Positions 1-10,310 of a DNA stretch of 39,735 bases are shown here, piece by piece. The notes beneath the pieces are model-generated. The model searched no databases and had not been told where the DNA came from. It worked only from the letters and a program-made list of their open reading frames with translations. The translations under genes and the position numbers were made by a program. The DNA comes from Chara braunii (lineage: Eukaryota; Streptophyta; Charophyceae; Charales; Characeae), in assembly GCA_003427395.1 (NCBI GenBank), contig BFEA01000221.1:136096-175830 (forward strand), in the 5' to 3' direction. Position 1 is the first letter of the stretch; each line of letters starts with the position of its first letter.

Positions 1-60
1 CCCCCCCCCCTCCGGCAGCGAGCACCGGCCAGCACGACAGCAGCACGTGGCCATCTACAG

Positions 61-183
61 TGCCACGTGGCAACTTGCCGTGGAGGTTGAAAACCCCCCT
101 AGCTAGGGGGCTGCGCCACATACCACTGCTGCAGCAGCAGTTTGGAAGCAGTTCAAGATCCCCCCCTGGCTAGGGGGCTGTGC
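61..183. repeat. Short perfect palindromes, two related C5TAGCTAG5 copies
   Basis: TGCCACGTGGCA at 61-72 is a perfect palindrome containing a G-box core; a second CACGTG lies at 44-49. CCCCCTAGCTAGGGGG (95-110) is a perfect 16-bp palindrome. A near-copy with one changed base (TGGCTA for TAGCTA) is at 162-177, and both copies are followed by CTG(C/T)GC. I see no gene attached to them, so a promoter role is only possible. Confidence 0.5.
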
Positions 184-299
184 AACTGTGGCAGTAGGGT
201 GGCTGATCAAGATCTCAACCAACCCTGAAACATCATCATCATTGTCTTTTATTGCTGCGGCAGCAGGCCAGCAGCATCTTGAAGGCCAAGATCCCGTGG

Positions 300-811
300 A
301 TCTTGGTAGTGCTATGGTGTCACCATCCTACCCACTAACCTACTCTCCCCCAACCTCTTTTCTCTTCCCCCCCCATCATCTGCTCATCCCTTCTTACCCT
401 ACCACTACTCCCTCCTCCTACCTCCCTCTTCACTTTATCTTCCACAACCTTTTTCCTCTCCTCCCCTCTCCACTCACTATCTTCTGCTAATCTCATTTAC
501 TCCTCTCCACCTTTTACATATCCTCCACTCTCATTCTACCACCACCCTCTCCCTCTTTCCCCCCCAATTACAACCCCATCATCTCCCCCACCTCCCACTT
601 CACTCTTTCTCTCTCTCACCTGTTTTTCTTTCTTCATTAATCTTCCATCACCCTTCCTCGCCAACTTCAAATTTTTCTATTCTTCTTCTTTTCTCTTTCT
701 CTTTGATTTAAATCTCCTCTTTTTTTCAAAAAAAGATCGAATTATCTTATTCCCCACCTTATTTTCTCATTTTTTGATTTATTTTATTTTATTTTTATTT
801 ATTTTAAAAAT
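300..811. other. Pyrimidine-rich, low-complexity tract without a gene
   Basis: The + strand is almost devoid of G from about 330 to 720, made of CT and CCA runs, then turns T/A-rich to 811. Open frames here reflect the biased composition (Ser/Pro/Leu/Phe-rich) and have no recognisable domain. No RNA gene is seen. Confidence 0.6.
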
Positions 812-861
812 TTGAATTTCTTTGCGGCACTCTCAAATCTGATTAGGACTTGTTTTTTTTC

Positions 862-1045
862 AGCACATTTTGACCCCTTGGGGGTAGCGAAGTGCGGACA
901 AAATTTTTCTCATTTTACTTGGTCTTTCTTCTTGACGGCACACTTCAACCCTATGGGGTTAACGAAATGCTGCCGAAATTTCTCCTTCCTCTTTGCACCA
1001 TGTGACCCCGTTGGGGTAGGAAAATGCTGCCAAAAATTTCAAAAA
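862..1045 (+). repeat. Three-unit hairpin repeat (GACCCC..GGGGT, then GCTGCCRAAATTT)
   Basis: Three diverged units start their inner hairpins near 872, 946 and 1003. Each has a short stem (ACCCC/GGGGT, AACCC/GGGTT, ACCCC/GGGGT) followed by a GAARTGCKGCCRAAATTT-like segment. The stem in unit 2 differs from the others but still pairs. The second half resembles the conserved 3' half of the 123-bp units at 8831-9500, so a related sequence family is likely. No coding function is apparent. Confidence 0.6.
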
Positions 1046-1193
1046 AACAAGTATTTTTTTCGCTATCACCTTTTGCTTATTTCTTTCTTTCTTTACTTTT
1101 ATTATTATTATTTATTTTTTTTCAATCTTAAAGTTTCATTGTTTGTATTATTTTCTCTCTCCTTCCCCTCCATGGTTACTATCTTCTTTTCTT

Positions 1194-1280
1194 GATTAGG
1201 TAGCTGCTACCCTACCCTAACCACCCAAACCGCGGTTAGGGTTTTCTTAGGGTTTTTCAAGGGTTTAGGGTTCTCATAAC
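1194..1280. repeat. Telomere-like TTTAGGG motifs and inverted repeats
   Basis: GGTAGC-T-GCTACC lies at 1199-1211. CCCTAACC (1215-1222) pairs perfectly with GGTTAGGG (1234-1241), followed by degenerate TTAGGGTTT repeats to about 1272. Such telo-box-like sequences occur in plant leader regions and as interstitial telomere fragments. The tract is too short and irregular to be a telomere. Confidence 0.5.
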
Positions 1281-1585
1281 CCCCCTACTCTCCCACCTCC
1301 TCCCGTCGGGCACCTTGGACCCGACCGGCTCCTCTCCCTCCGAGCGGATTCATGCCACCATCTCACGCGCGACCCGCTGGTCACGGAGTGAGCCGACTCA
1401 CGATTACCCACTCCACTTCCACGACCCTTAAAGTTCACCACCTCAGGGTTTTTTTTCATCGCTCTCTTCATCGCTCCCAAACCCCATCCTCTGTCGGCTC
1501 AGAGTCCGGCTCTCCACGACTCTAGATACGGAGACGTGGTAGTTCGTCCTCCTCAACGGACCAGGCTCAGCACTCCCGCTCCGCA
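1281..1585. other. Unassigned leader-like stretch before the gag fragment
   Basis: GC-rich DNA between the telomere-like motifs and the gag reading frame. It could be the 5' untranslated part or degraded N-terminal coding part of the gag element, but I find no LTR end or primer-binding site in it. Confidence 0.3.
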
Positions 1586-2647
1586 GTGGTGAGTGTTGCT
1601 GCCGCTCAGACCATATCGTCTGTTGCGGCACATCCATTGGCCCCTGCCAACCCCGCCGCCCCTGTCGCTTTGGCCACTGCTGCGTGTGCTGTCGCCCAGA
1701 TACCGATATCTGGCCAGGCAATTTCATCTACCCACCTCGGTGTTGCTTCCCAGCTTCATGCACCGGTCTCGGCACTACGGCCCGAAGTTCTCCCTCCTCC
1801 CGCAAGAGTACTCTCTTCGCCTCCTCCACCTTCGACCCCACGCACCCAGCGAGCGGCTACCCTACAGGCCACATTGGCGCAACTCCAAGCGGAGATTCTC
1901 TCCCTAAGGCAGCCTCACCCTTCACAGGCTGCTCACCCTTCTTCTTCTTATACCGCCCTTCCCACCTCTGTCTTGCCGGCTCGTTTCCCTCGACCGGCTC
2001 CCCCCCCTCTACCATCCTACCTCGCTACTTTGTCACAGTTGACTGCAGTTGTTGCCTCCACGTCTACAGGACCTTCCACCAGCAGCCCTGACTCTCAGCC
2101 TGCCACCACTTCTACCTCTGCACCGACCTCGACTTTTGCCGCCGCAGTGTGGTGCTCCGCGCTCGCAACTAAATTGCAAGGCAGCGCGTTCTTCGCATGG
2201 GAGAAGTATTATACCCATCATACTCGCTCAGGTGAGGCTCCCACTCTCGCGGATTTCACCCCGTTCCTCAATGACCGCTACGGCACTCTCCACGATGCAA
2301 CCTTAGATTTGGTCACACAGACGCAGTGGCACGGGTCCTCCGCACCAGCCAATCTTGAGCGTCACATCAGAGTGTTGCAGGACGCTCGCCTCATTTGCGA
2401 TGAGGCACTTCTACCTGAGGTCCTTTTAACCAACAGGTTAGTAGTTAGTCTTCCGACTGACTACTGCATCGAGCTCTGGCGACAGAGCTTCGCCTCCTCA
2501 AAGCAGGCCTACGAGGCTGCTCGACAGTACCAGCAACTGCGGAGTCGCTTCTCCGACGCACCATCTTCTTTGCGATTCACCACCGCCGCCACCCAGTCAC
2601 GCGGCACCACGAGGGATCGATCCTCCTTCGCCGGCCACTTTCACTAA
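1586..2647 (+). pseudogene. gag: Ty3/gypsy-type Gag fragment
   Basis: A 353-residue open frame. The first half is Ala/Pro/Ser/Thr-rich and disordered-looking. Residues about 85-105 (QATLAQLQAEILSL) look like a short coiled coil. From about residue 188 it has the helical pattern of the retrotransposon Gag capsid domain: SALATKLQGSAFFAWE, then TLADFTPFLNDRYG, then a segment ending in DYCIELWRQ. Gag forms the virus-like particle of the element. No CCHC knuckle follows, and the frame stops at 2645-2647, so the protein is truncated. The start is simply the first in-frame ATG; the true start may lie upstream. It may be the missing gag of the family whose pol lies at 19.6-23.1 kb, but that is inference. 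Confidence 0.6.
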
Positions 2648-3079
2648 ACAGCTCGACCTGGAGCGCCATTCTCTCGGCGCTACAGTTTTTTAGAGTACGG
2701 CGAGGACGCCTTGGCCGAGCTTGACCCTACCCTTGGGGACGCCCCGGAGGACATCGAGCTATGAGACGTCATCCAATATCATTTGGATGACGACACTGTC
2801 CCGGTGGCCGAGCGCCTGAAGATGGCCATGTTTAGCATGGGTCGTGCGCACAGTAAGGTTGCACAGGCTAGCGCCCGCACAATCACGGTTTCTCAGATAG
2901 ACCTCCCACAGAGTTTTGTTCCTCATCGTGGAGCTCTATCCCTGAAGATGGCCATGTCCGACATGGGTCGTGCGCGCAGTCAGGTTGCACAGGCTAGCGC
3001 CCGCACGATCACGGTTTCTCAGATAGACCTCCAGCAGAGTTTTGTTCCTCCTCGCGGAGCTCTCTCTCCTGAGGGGCGT
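2648..3079 (+). pseudogene. Decayed gag downstream region with 126-bp tandem duplication
   Basis: After the gag stop, another frame reads an acidic segment (EYGEDALAELDP), has a stop near 2761, then runs open from 2783. Within it, about 2819-2946 is repeated at 2945-3072 with an exact 126-bp offset (42 codons). Both copies share the peptide VAQASARTITVSQIDL, so the duplication kept the frame. The open frame then runs into the LTR that starts at 3080. No domain is recognised. Confidence 0.45.
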
Positions 3080-3400
3080 TGTCGGTGCGAATACCCTTAC
3101 AAGGGTACTCGCGCACTGGGTTTTTATAGTTCACAGAGGAATGGATCGACCTAGAATTTATGGGAAGACTGCGCGAGTTGCGGGGGCGCGTGGACTAAAG
3201 ATTTGGCAGGAGCATCTAGTATTAGAAAGTGTGTGGGCGCGCAGGTTCGAGATGCGCGTGATATTTCTCCCTTTTGATCGCAATAGAAGGTGCGGCGTGT
3301 TTGTTCGACGACGTGCTCTATCATAACATGTCATTTTTGTTTTGATTAAACTGATTAAACCATGAGCGCTTTTCTCTAGTTCCGCGTGGTACGGTGGACA
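3080..3400 (-). mobile_element. LTR, reverse strand, same family as 19289-19617
   Basis: Read on the - strand, this begins TGTCC at 3400 and ends CACCGACA at 3080. It shares the 3' segment TTGTAAGGGTATTC.CACCGACA and an internal block GCGCGCCCACACACT with the + strand LTR at 19289-19617. Lengths agree (321 and 329 bp). The LTR end faces the 2.6-3.1 kb region, but the flanking gag is on the opposite strand, so this is a separate or rearranged insertion. The 5-bp flanks (GGCGT and GTTCA) do not match, so no target duplication is seen. Confidence 0.6.
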
Positions 3401-4095
3401 GTTCAATGAGCCTGTAGGGACTTACGCAGAAAATCCAGATGATGGGACCTGATGGATTTGGCTAAGGATGGGTAGCCGCGGCGAGGCCGGTAGGCCGACG
3501 TGAGTTCTGGGTGGTCCTCTGTGCAAGTGTGGGCCAGGAAGTGGCATAGGGCGTTCTCCTTGGCCCCAAAGGTCGTGCGCTACCTCTTTATAAGATGAGT
3601 CAGGTCTGCTGGTATCAGGCTTGGGCTTAGCCCTATAGGTTACGGCATTGGGTTGACACTGCAAAGGTTCTGGGATCGAGACCGGCGGGCGACGGCGCAG
3701 CAGCGGCTGGGCGCCATGGAGGAAACTGAGGGGATTGAGGGCCCGACGGGGCTATCTCCCCTTGGTTTTGCTAACAGGAGCGGTAACAGGCCGGTCCACG
3801 GGACCAACGGGGCTTTAGCTGCCCCCACACCTCGCTTAGGGGTTTTTATTAATGATGTTTTATGTTGTCTTTGTTTTATTTTATTTTTATTCATTTACTA
3901 TTCGCGGCTCTGTCTTAGGTTGGGATGCGGTGCCGCGACAGAGGGCTACCGGAGTGTTGGATGCTGTCTCATTGTGCGGTATAAAAGGTTGGGGATGAAC
4001 CCGGAAGCCAGGGAGGCCAGATGCGTTGTTAACAGGGCGGGGGTTAGAAGGGACGAACAGCCTTTGATACCGCCACGGGGCATTACCCCGACCCA
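3401..4095. other. Unassigned region with a weak tRNA-like B-box
   Basis: The segment GGGATCGAGACC (3671-3682) fits the Pol III B-box consensus, preceded by GCATTGGGTTGACAC, which recalls a tRNA anticodon arm. It could be the head of a SINE, but no clear A-box, tail or target duplication is visible. An open frame over 3653-4147 has no recognisable domain. A TATAAAAGG at about 3981 has no defined transcript. Confidence 0.3.
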
Positions 4096-4179
4096 GTCCT
4101 TCGAAACATCTGTTAAAATTGGAACAATTCAGAGAAGATTAGCATAACCTCCGCGCAAGAACGATACAAAAACAAAACG
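4096..4179 (+). ncRNA. U6 snRNA-like pseudogene, 3'-truncated
   Basis: The sequence follows U6 snRNA from its 5' end (GTCCTTCG..ACATC) through AAAATTGGAAC, CAGAGAAGATTAGCAT (4130-4145) and GCGCAAG, up to about residue 84. U6 is the catalytic RNA of the spliceosome; CAGAGA is the end of the ACAGAGA box that contacts the 5' splice site. Here the box reads TCAGAGA and there are many G-to-A and C-to-T changes (AGCATAACCTCC for AGCATGGCCCCT). The 3' end runs into a G-tract instead of the terminal T-run. No plant upstream element and TATA box at the usual spacing is seen. I therefore call it a pseudogene, most likely a retroposed or decayed copy. Confidence 0.75.
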
Positions 4180-5869
4180 GGGGGGGGGATCCGAACGAAC
4201 CCGGACGGGTTCCTGAGATAGGTGCATGCGGTGAGGAGCACGGGGGCAGCGAGGAAGGCGATGGTCTGAATCTGGACGTCGGGCCGCGTTGGGTGCAGCC
4301 AAAAGAGGGCGGCTTTGCCCGAATTGACCAGTCGGAGGCCCTGGGCAGGGCATGCGGCGCCGCTGCTGCATGCAGCGGTCGTCGAATTTGGGTATAGGGG
4401 CGAAAGACTAATGAGACCACCCGGTAGCTGGTCCCCTCCGAAGCTCCCCCTGAGGCAGCCCAAGCTGCTGAGAAGCGTTACCGCACAGCTGTCGGGCGAG
4501 CGCTGCGACTTCGGGGTGGACTGGTTCAGCAGGTGAATAGTTACGTACTCCTTAGTAGACTCCGATTTCCTCGATGGCCGTCCTCCGGATTGTATTGGCG
4601 CGCGCCGCAGCAACGCACCAGATAGCGCACAGGGTGAAAACGGGCATGAGGGAGATAGCGCAGGAGAGGGCGATAGGCAGCAGAAAGTGAGAATGAATCC
4701 GGATGAGATTCAGCGCCGGATACATGCGCAATAGGGAGGAATAGCCATGACGAAAGGGAAGGGCGTAGTGGAAAAACGAAGGCAGCGTAGGACCAAGGGT
4801 CAGCCGGTAGCATTAGGGTCAGACTCCCTCAATAGAGCGGTCACATTGCCTATCATCCGGTCCCTCCCGCTATGAAAACCACAGGTCTTTACTCAGGAGA
4901 AGGGAACAAGGGAGCGCACCAGGGCATATGCAGTGGACCTAGTACCGTTCGACCCATGCCGGACGAGGGCTGCGTTGCTGCGACGCCAATAGCCTTCGGA
5001 CGGATTATCCTCTGCAAGCGAGTTTCCACTCACTTGTGCCGAAGTCCGTTTTCCTTCGGCCCGTGTCGGCAGTTGAAGTTGTGGGAGCCTGGGCAGTAGA
5101 GAAAAGATCGCTATAGGCAGAAGAGTGACGAGCGAGAGGGAAAGGAGCGGAGCGCTGCCGTGAAGAGGAGCGCAACATAGAGCATGACGAGCACAACTAG
5201 GAGGAGAGAGGCGCTGAGCGGAGGAGTGCGGGCTATGGCGGCAAGGCGGGTGAAGTGGCGGAGAGCCCAGGCAGTGGAGTGAAAGGGAGAAAATAAGGGA
5301 ACGAACCTAGCGCTTTTTTGCACCCAATACGTCCGAGGAAAAAGAGACGAAGGAGAGAATGGGTTGGATGCCGGCTGCACAAAGTGCGACCGGGATGGGG
5401 CAGCGAGGAAGAAGTTAGTTAAGAGGGAGTGTGTGAGGCGGCACGGCGACAGGACGGGAGGAACGAACCCAGACGAAAACCCCAACCAGATTCGCATGGA
5501 AAAGGAACGAACCCGGTCGTGAACGGGCGTCTGGTACCTGCGGAGCACAACGAGAGCCCGCACGGAGATATGGCAGAAGGGAGATGACAAAGGGGAAATA
5601 GTGGTTGTGTTGCCGTTTCTTAACGAATCTCAGCAGAATAGAAAACCGATCCTGCGGTTTTTGGCCAAGGCGAATGCAATGGGAAAGTTTTAGTGTTAAG
5701 TTAGTAGAAATTGAGGTTAGTAAGAAACGGGTTGCGCCGGGGAGAAGAGTTTTGGGCAGGTTATGTGTTTTGCCATATTCTAGTAAAAGATTCACTCCGA
5801 TTTTGCTGGTCGGGGGAAGAGAGCGGCAGAAGGCTGGGTAATCAAGAGAGAAAGAGAGGAGTGCCTACT
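4180..5869. other. GC- and purine-rich region without an identified gene
   Basis: No domain is recognised in any frame. The motif GGAACGAACC (or CGAACGAACC) recurs near 4191, 5303, 5463 and 5506. GAACCCG-GA-CGGGTTC at 4197-4212 is a short inverted repeat. From about 5100 to 5600 the + strand is purine-rich, so open - strand frames there are compositional. A 159-residue frame on the - strand (5111-5590) has hydrophobic stretches but no family I know. Confidence 0.4.
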
Positions 5870-6869
5870 TAGTTGAACTGGCGATGCGGGGTGAATCGGA
5901 AATCGAGCCACGGTGCTCGAGGTACGTGAGGGCAGTAGCGTGGAAACTTACCTGATGGGTGGCACGTTGCATACCCTGCCGGTTGGAAGTAGCGTGGAAC
6001 CGCTGCGGAGAGAGAGGTGGGACTAGCAGGTGGAGCACTTACCTGGCGAAGGCTGAGCTCGTCGGAGGAAGGAAGCACGGTCAGGTGAGAGACCGTTTCG
6101 GGCTCTGTTTGTCCCGAGGGTCGGAGCGGCAGGCGAATGGCTGGATCGGGGACTTGCCCGTGGCCAAAGTATTACCCGCACGTAGCTTGAAGAGGCAGGG
6201 AGCAAAACCACGGGGTCGAGGACTTACCTACTGGCCCAGCACTGCCGTCGCGGGGCTTAATGACTAATGGTTCGGTGTTGTCGCGCTTGGGGCCAAGTTG
6301 CGAGTTGTTGCTGTTCGGAACAAAAGGCACTACTACTGATTGACTTAGAATCTGTCAGTTGGGCCTACTGCCTGTTGAGCCTTCAAGCCGCTCGGGCTAG
6401 CTGCTCCAGCGGGTTGCCCCAGCCATGTTTCTACGTTAGCAGCCGCCTATACAATCTGCGGACTGCACAGCGACTGCTGGACTGCTGATGTTGTTGCTGG
6501 CCTTAGTTGTGTATAACTGGTATTACTGTTGGTCACTGCTGTGTGTCATTGCGTTCATTGTTGGGCATCTTACTGCTCGCTTTCAAAACCACGATGTTGG
6601 CTACAGCGGTTGTTGAGCTTACAATAGGTTGGTGCTGCTAATTGGTGGTATTGTGAAGTATTGATGTGTTCCGCGGTGCTTTACTGTTGCGTACAACCGT
6701 GAGTTGTTGAAGGCTGATGTTGCTGCGGACTGCAGCCGCAGCTGCATATTACTGTGGACTGAGGCTGGCTACTGCACACTACAGTTGACTGTGTACTACT
6801 ACCACACCGGGGGGCAGCAGGTCAGGCTGAGGGGGAGGTGTTGAGACTCGAGGAGGCAATCAGACTGGG
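5870..6869. other. Unassigned flank of the large inverted repeat
   Basis: Three CAGGTAAGT- or AGGTAAGT-like splice donors occur on the - strand (near 5951, 6042 and 6227), but no consistent gene model results. From 6260 to 6780 the sequence is rich in TTGTTGCTG and GACTGCTG words without a domain. Weak similarity to the inverse of 16.53-16.6 kb suggests the inverted repeat may extend a little into this region. Confidence 0.35.
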
Positions 6870-6957
6870 CTAATAGAGGGTTAGTGCTGTGATTTGAGAG
6901 GTCGTTAGGGGGCTGATCCTGGCAGAATGACTTCAGAGAGTTGACCGAGTTGTCACA

Positions 6958-7220
6958 GTGGCTGCCATTGCGGGGCCCTCAGGCGTAGAAGATTACAAGG
7001 CCCCTTCCAGTGAGTTTGAGAGCACCCCTCTTGTATCTGAGAGTCTCAAACCTTCTTCTTCTATCCTTCTTACTCTTAAGTCTAATCCTGATCTGAGGAG
7101 AAGGCGGCAGGCGGGATCGCAACCCGTAGGACCGCATCAAGACTCTGTGGGGAGTCAACCCACCGATTGCGGGAGCTCTGCCGGAACTCAGGAGGAGTTC
7201 TGGATTCAGGGAACTGACAG
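6958..7220 (+). CDS. Possible first exon in the left arm, no known domain
   Basis: An open frame of 88 codons beginning with a GTG at 6958, Ser/Pro-rich, with RRRRQAG and ending GTQEEFWIQGTDR. A good splice donor (CAG|GTAACC) sits at 7221 and an acceptor (TTTCAG|G) ends at 7339, giving a 119-nt intron; the spliced frame then stops within a few codons. The opposite arm keeps both splice sites (intron 16177 to 16062 on the - strand, 116 nt), but its reading frame has a stop right after GPSGE. The splice signals are therefore better conserved than the frame. It could be part of a transposon transcript. Confidence 0.25.
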
Positions 7221-7490
7221 GTAACCTTTGCTTTCCTTCTATATACCCAAGCTATAACCCCTATCTGTATTTTTCATTGCATCGCAGACTGAATATATGA
7301 TCTGCATCTCTACCTTATCTTTTTTTGTTTGACTTTCAGGATACTGAACAAGACTAAGTAAAGGAATGACTGCTCAAGTTTCAGTTTCAGCTTTGTTGAC
7401 TGTATGAAAGCAGATTGTAAGAAGGAACTGTATCTGGGGAAACGCAGGATGGAGGGTTGTTCTGCTTGATGGTTGACTGGGTCATTAAGG

Positions 7491-8515
7491 CTGGGAGGTC
7501 CCCATAAGTTTGGGGAGACCCAGTGCTTTGTTTATTTTGACTTGCATGAAGCATCAGACTCTTCTATAAGTTTAGGGGGTCTGATTGCTTTGGAGGCTGG
7601 GAGGACCCCATAAGTTTGGGAAGACCCAGTGCTTTGTTTATTTTGACTTGCATGAAGCATCAAACCCTTCTATAAGTTTAGGGGGTCTGATTGCTTTGGA
7701 GGTTGGGATGTCCCCATAAGTTTGGGGAGACCCAGTGCTATGGCTTGCATGGAGGGTCAGGCTGTTCTGTAAGTTCAGGTGGCTTTACTGCTCTGACTTG
7801 TGAAGGGTCTGATTGTGCCTGATTTTCAGGGACTCGGGGCATTCAATAAGTTTTTGTGCCTTGGGTTGCCTTGTTTTCATTGGGATTTTATCTGTTTCTT
7901 TGGTTTCTGAACGAGGAGGTCTGAGTTGTTCTATAAGTTTAGGTGGCTTAGCTTCTTCCTGTTCTTTATTATGAAGAAATAACCTTGGCAAAGGGGCAGA
8001 TCCTTTTGTAAGTTCAGGGGGTCTGACCCGATGCCACACACATGATGAATCAGAGAGAAATGAAATTGGCAGAGAGTTAGACCCTTCTGTAAGTTCAGGG
8101 GGTCTGGATCAAAGCCTCGCACATGCTGGAGCCCAATTGTTATAACTTGGCTATACTTTACTACTATTTTATCTAAGAATGAGCTAATCAGACTGTTCTA
8201 TAAGTTTAGGTGGTCTGACTATAGTCGCATCACAATTTGAAGAGAGTATAATTAAGAATAAAACTGGTGGTAAACTGGGGCAGACTGAACTTAAGTTACT
8301 TCAGTCATGTGCAGCCTTAGAAGACAAAGGTGAAGACAAGTACATATAACTTGGATACTTTAAACAGTTCAGGGCGGCTAGAATGGTCTAGTCATGTGTC
8401 CAAAGAAGAGAAAAGTAGTTGTGCCCTCTGTTTGTGTATACTTGGCCAAGTCAGAACGCTCTATAAGTTTAGGTATTCTGACTCTAGGCCTGGCTAAGTT
8501 GGGCGCGCTCTGTAA
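7491..8515 (+). repeat. Hairpin array I, left arm: conserved ATAAGTTT loop, variable stems
   Basis: About a dozen short hairpins spaced roughly 45-110 nt share the loop TATAAGTTTAGG or CATAAGTTTGGG (some TGTAAGTTCAGG). The stems differ between copies yet pair. CTGGG..TCCCC/GGGGA..CCCAG is at 7491-7523 and nearly repeated at 7597-7629. ATCAGAC/GTCTGAT is at 7553-7585, TGGG..TCCCC/GGGGA..CCCA at 7704-7734, TCAGAC/GTCTGA at 8188-8218, and GTCAGAA/TTCTGAC at 8450-8482. Weaker members lie near 7659, 7838, 7920, 8001, 8079 and 8490. Variable stems with a fixed loop suggest selection on, or amplification of, a fold rather than a sequence. Confidence 0.75.
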
Positions 8516-8830
8516 GTTCAGGCGGCCTGACCTATGCCTTATGTAAGCTGGGTATAAAGGGTTAAATCATTGAAAAATCATTAACTATTATTCGTTCAGA
8601 TATACCTTGGGATGGTGAGAGTACTTACCTTTGTGGTCTGACTTGCATGTGACTGAGTGAGGCCACTACTCAGTCTGAGTTTCAGGTTGATAGGTAGTTT
8701 CTTTAGTTGCTTACCACGTTCTAGAGCCATAGGAGTTAGTGTCAATTCCTGCATTTTCTGTAATATTTTTTTTTAGTTAGGTCAATTCTTGCATTTTTTC
8801 TGAGATCTTTTCTTATACTTGGCTTTGTAT

Positions 8831-9500
8831 AAATCTTGGCAAGCAAATTTCTCTAAGGGAAGCGTTGCCAAAATTTCTACAAATCCAAAGAGTTAGTCGA
8901 ATTTTAACTTGTCAAAAGTTAAACTTTGTCTTTTCTTATATCTGACTTAGTTAAAATCTGGGAAGTCTTTTTTTCTAAAGGGAGTGCTACCCAAATTTTT
9001 GTTAAATCAGGGAGTTGGACAAAATTGACCTTTGAAAAGTCAAAGTTACTTTCAAATTTTTGACTTAGCCTTGTATAAATTTTGGAATAGCACCTTTCTA
9101 GAGGGAGTGCTGCCAAAATTTTTACAAAATTAAAGAGTTAGTTAAATTCTGTCTAAATTGAACTCGGGCTGTCTTTTGAGTTCATATCTGACTTAGTATA
9201 AATTTGGGAAGTCTCCTTTTCTAAAGGGAATGCTGCCCAAATTTCTACTAATTCAGGGAGTTAGACAAAGTCTGACTTTCCAGAGCTAGAAATTATTTCT
9301 GCTTTGGTGTCTGATTTAGAATAAATCTGGAAAGTCTCCCTTTCTGAAGGGAATGCTGTCCAAATATCTACTAATTCAGGGAGTTGGACAGAATTTGATT
9401 TTCCAGAGTTGGAAATTATTTATGCTTTCATATCTGGACTTATATAAATTTTGGAAAGACACTTTTTCTACGGGAAGCGCTACCGAAATTTTCTTAATTA
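8831..9500 (+). repeat. Hairpin array II, left arm: six units with exact 123-bp period
   Basis: The AAAT starting each hairpin falls at 8831, 8954, 9077, 9200, 9323 and 9446, always 123 bp apart although the sequences have diverged considerably. Each hairpin spans about 45 nt: AAATTTTGG/CCAAAATTT at 9077-9121 and AAATTTGGG/CCCAAATTT at 9200-9244 are perfect 9-bp arms. Others are TTGGCAA/TTGCCAA (8836-8871), TGGG/CCCA (8959-8993), TGGA/TCCA plus CCCTT/AAGGG (9328-9362), and AAATTTTGG/CCGAAATTT (9446-9491). The period is a multiple of three and the - strand shows a 41-residue peptide echo (ALPLEK, PFRK, NLYK), but stops interrupt it. Confidence 0.8.
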
Positions 9501-9779
9501 GGAGAATTAGATTATGTTTTGATAAGTGGCGACTCTGGTGATCCACTTTGTATGGGGGAAATTTTGCCATAGGTCTACCTTTCTTTGGGACGCTGGCTTA
9601 GAGGTAGACCTAGACTTGGCTATTAGGAAAGTCCTGAGTGAGAACGTGTCATGGGGAGTTGATCTCCATACTTTGACAATTTAGCTTGGACTTTGACTTG
9701 TCGTATGATACAGGTCTTCTTTGATCGCTTGATTCAAGGTTCGAACTAGATTTCAGCTTGATCCCTTGAGGATCATCAT

Positions 9780-9798
9780 CTGTTATCACTGATAACAG
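9780..9798. repeat. 19-bp palindrome conserved in both arms (left copy)
   Basis: CTGTTATCACTGATAACAG has 9-bp arms around one central base. The right-arm counterpart at 14215-14233 is also a perfect palindrome. It could be a protein-binding site or a cruciform seed; no function is shown. Confidence 0.7.
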
Positions 9799-10310
9799 GT
9801 CGGTTGCCGATTCGTCCGTTTACGACTCAATTCCAACTCACCCTTCACACTCAACGTAAAAGGCTTTAGCCGTGGTGATTTCATTATTTCATTAAGGTTT
9901 CACCCGGACTTTTATTGAATGGCCATTTAACAAAGGTACTGAGTATTTAATTAAGGTTGGTGGGACATGAGGTTTGGGGCTTGCATGGCTAAAGCGAGGG
10001 GTATGAGTGTCGAAGATGGTTGGGGTTGACTCCGTGCAGTGCGTGGGATATTGATTTGACTCATTGATGTGATTGGAGGTATGTGCTGTGAATCAAATTT
10101 TGGATTTGGTTGCCTGCGATCACATATATATGTATGATTGTGAGGGACCTCAATGAGACTGTGAGAAGTGATCGTCACATACTTAGCCCCTTATATATAC
10201 ATACATGGGTGTACCTCGGATGAATGTTTGCATTGGTTAAAGGGCCCCCGTACTAAAAGCCTACTTAGAGGTTACGACTGAGAGGCCTAGGGAAGACTCT
10301 TCCTCTTATT

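Noticed and set aside
1212-1275. Telomere or telomere-adjacent array
   Set aside because: Only a few degenerate repeats inside unrelated sequence.
3600-3700. tRNA or SINE head
   Set aside because: A B-box match without a convincing A-box or cloverleaf; kept only as a weak note.
5111-5795. Membrane-protein-like ORFs on the - strand
   Set aside because: Purine-rich + strand gives Leu/Ser/Phe-rich translations; no conserved motif.
5951-6043. Small exon with two introns on the - strand
   Set aside because: It needs a 40-nt intron (6003-6042), too short for plant-type splicing, and no protein domain results.
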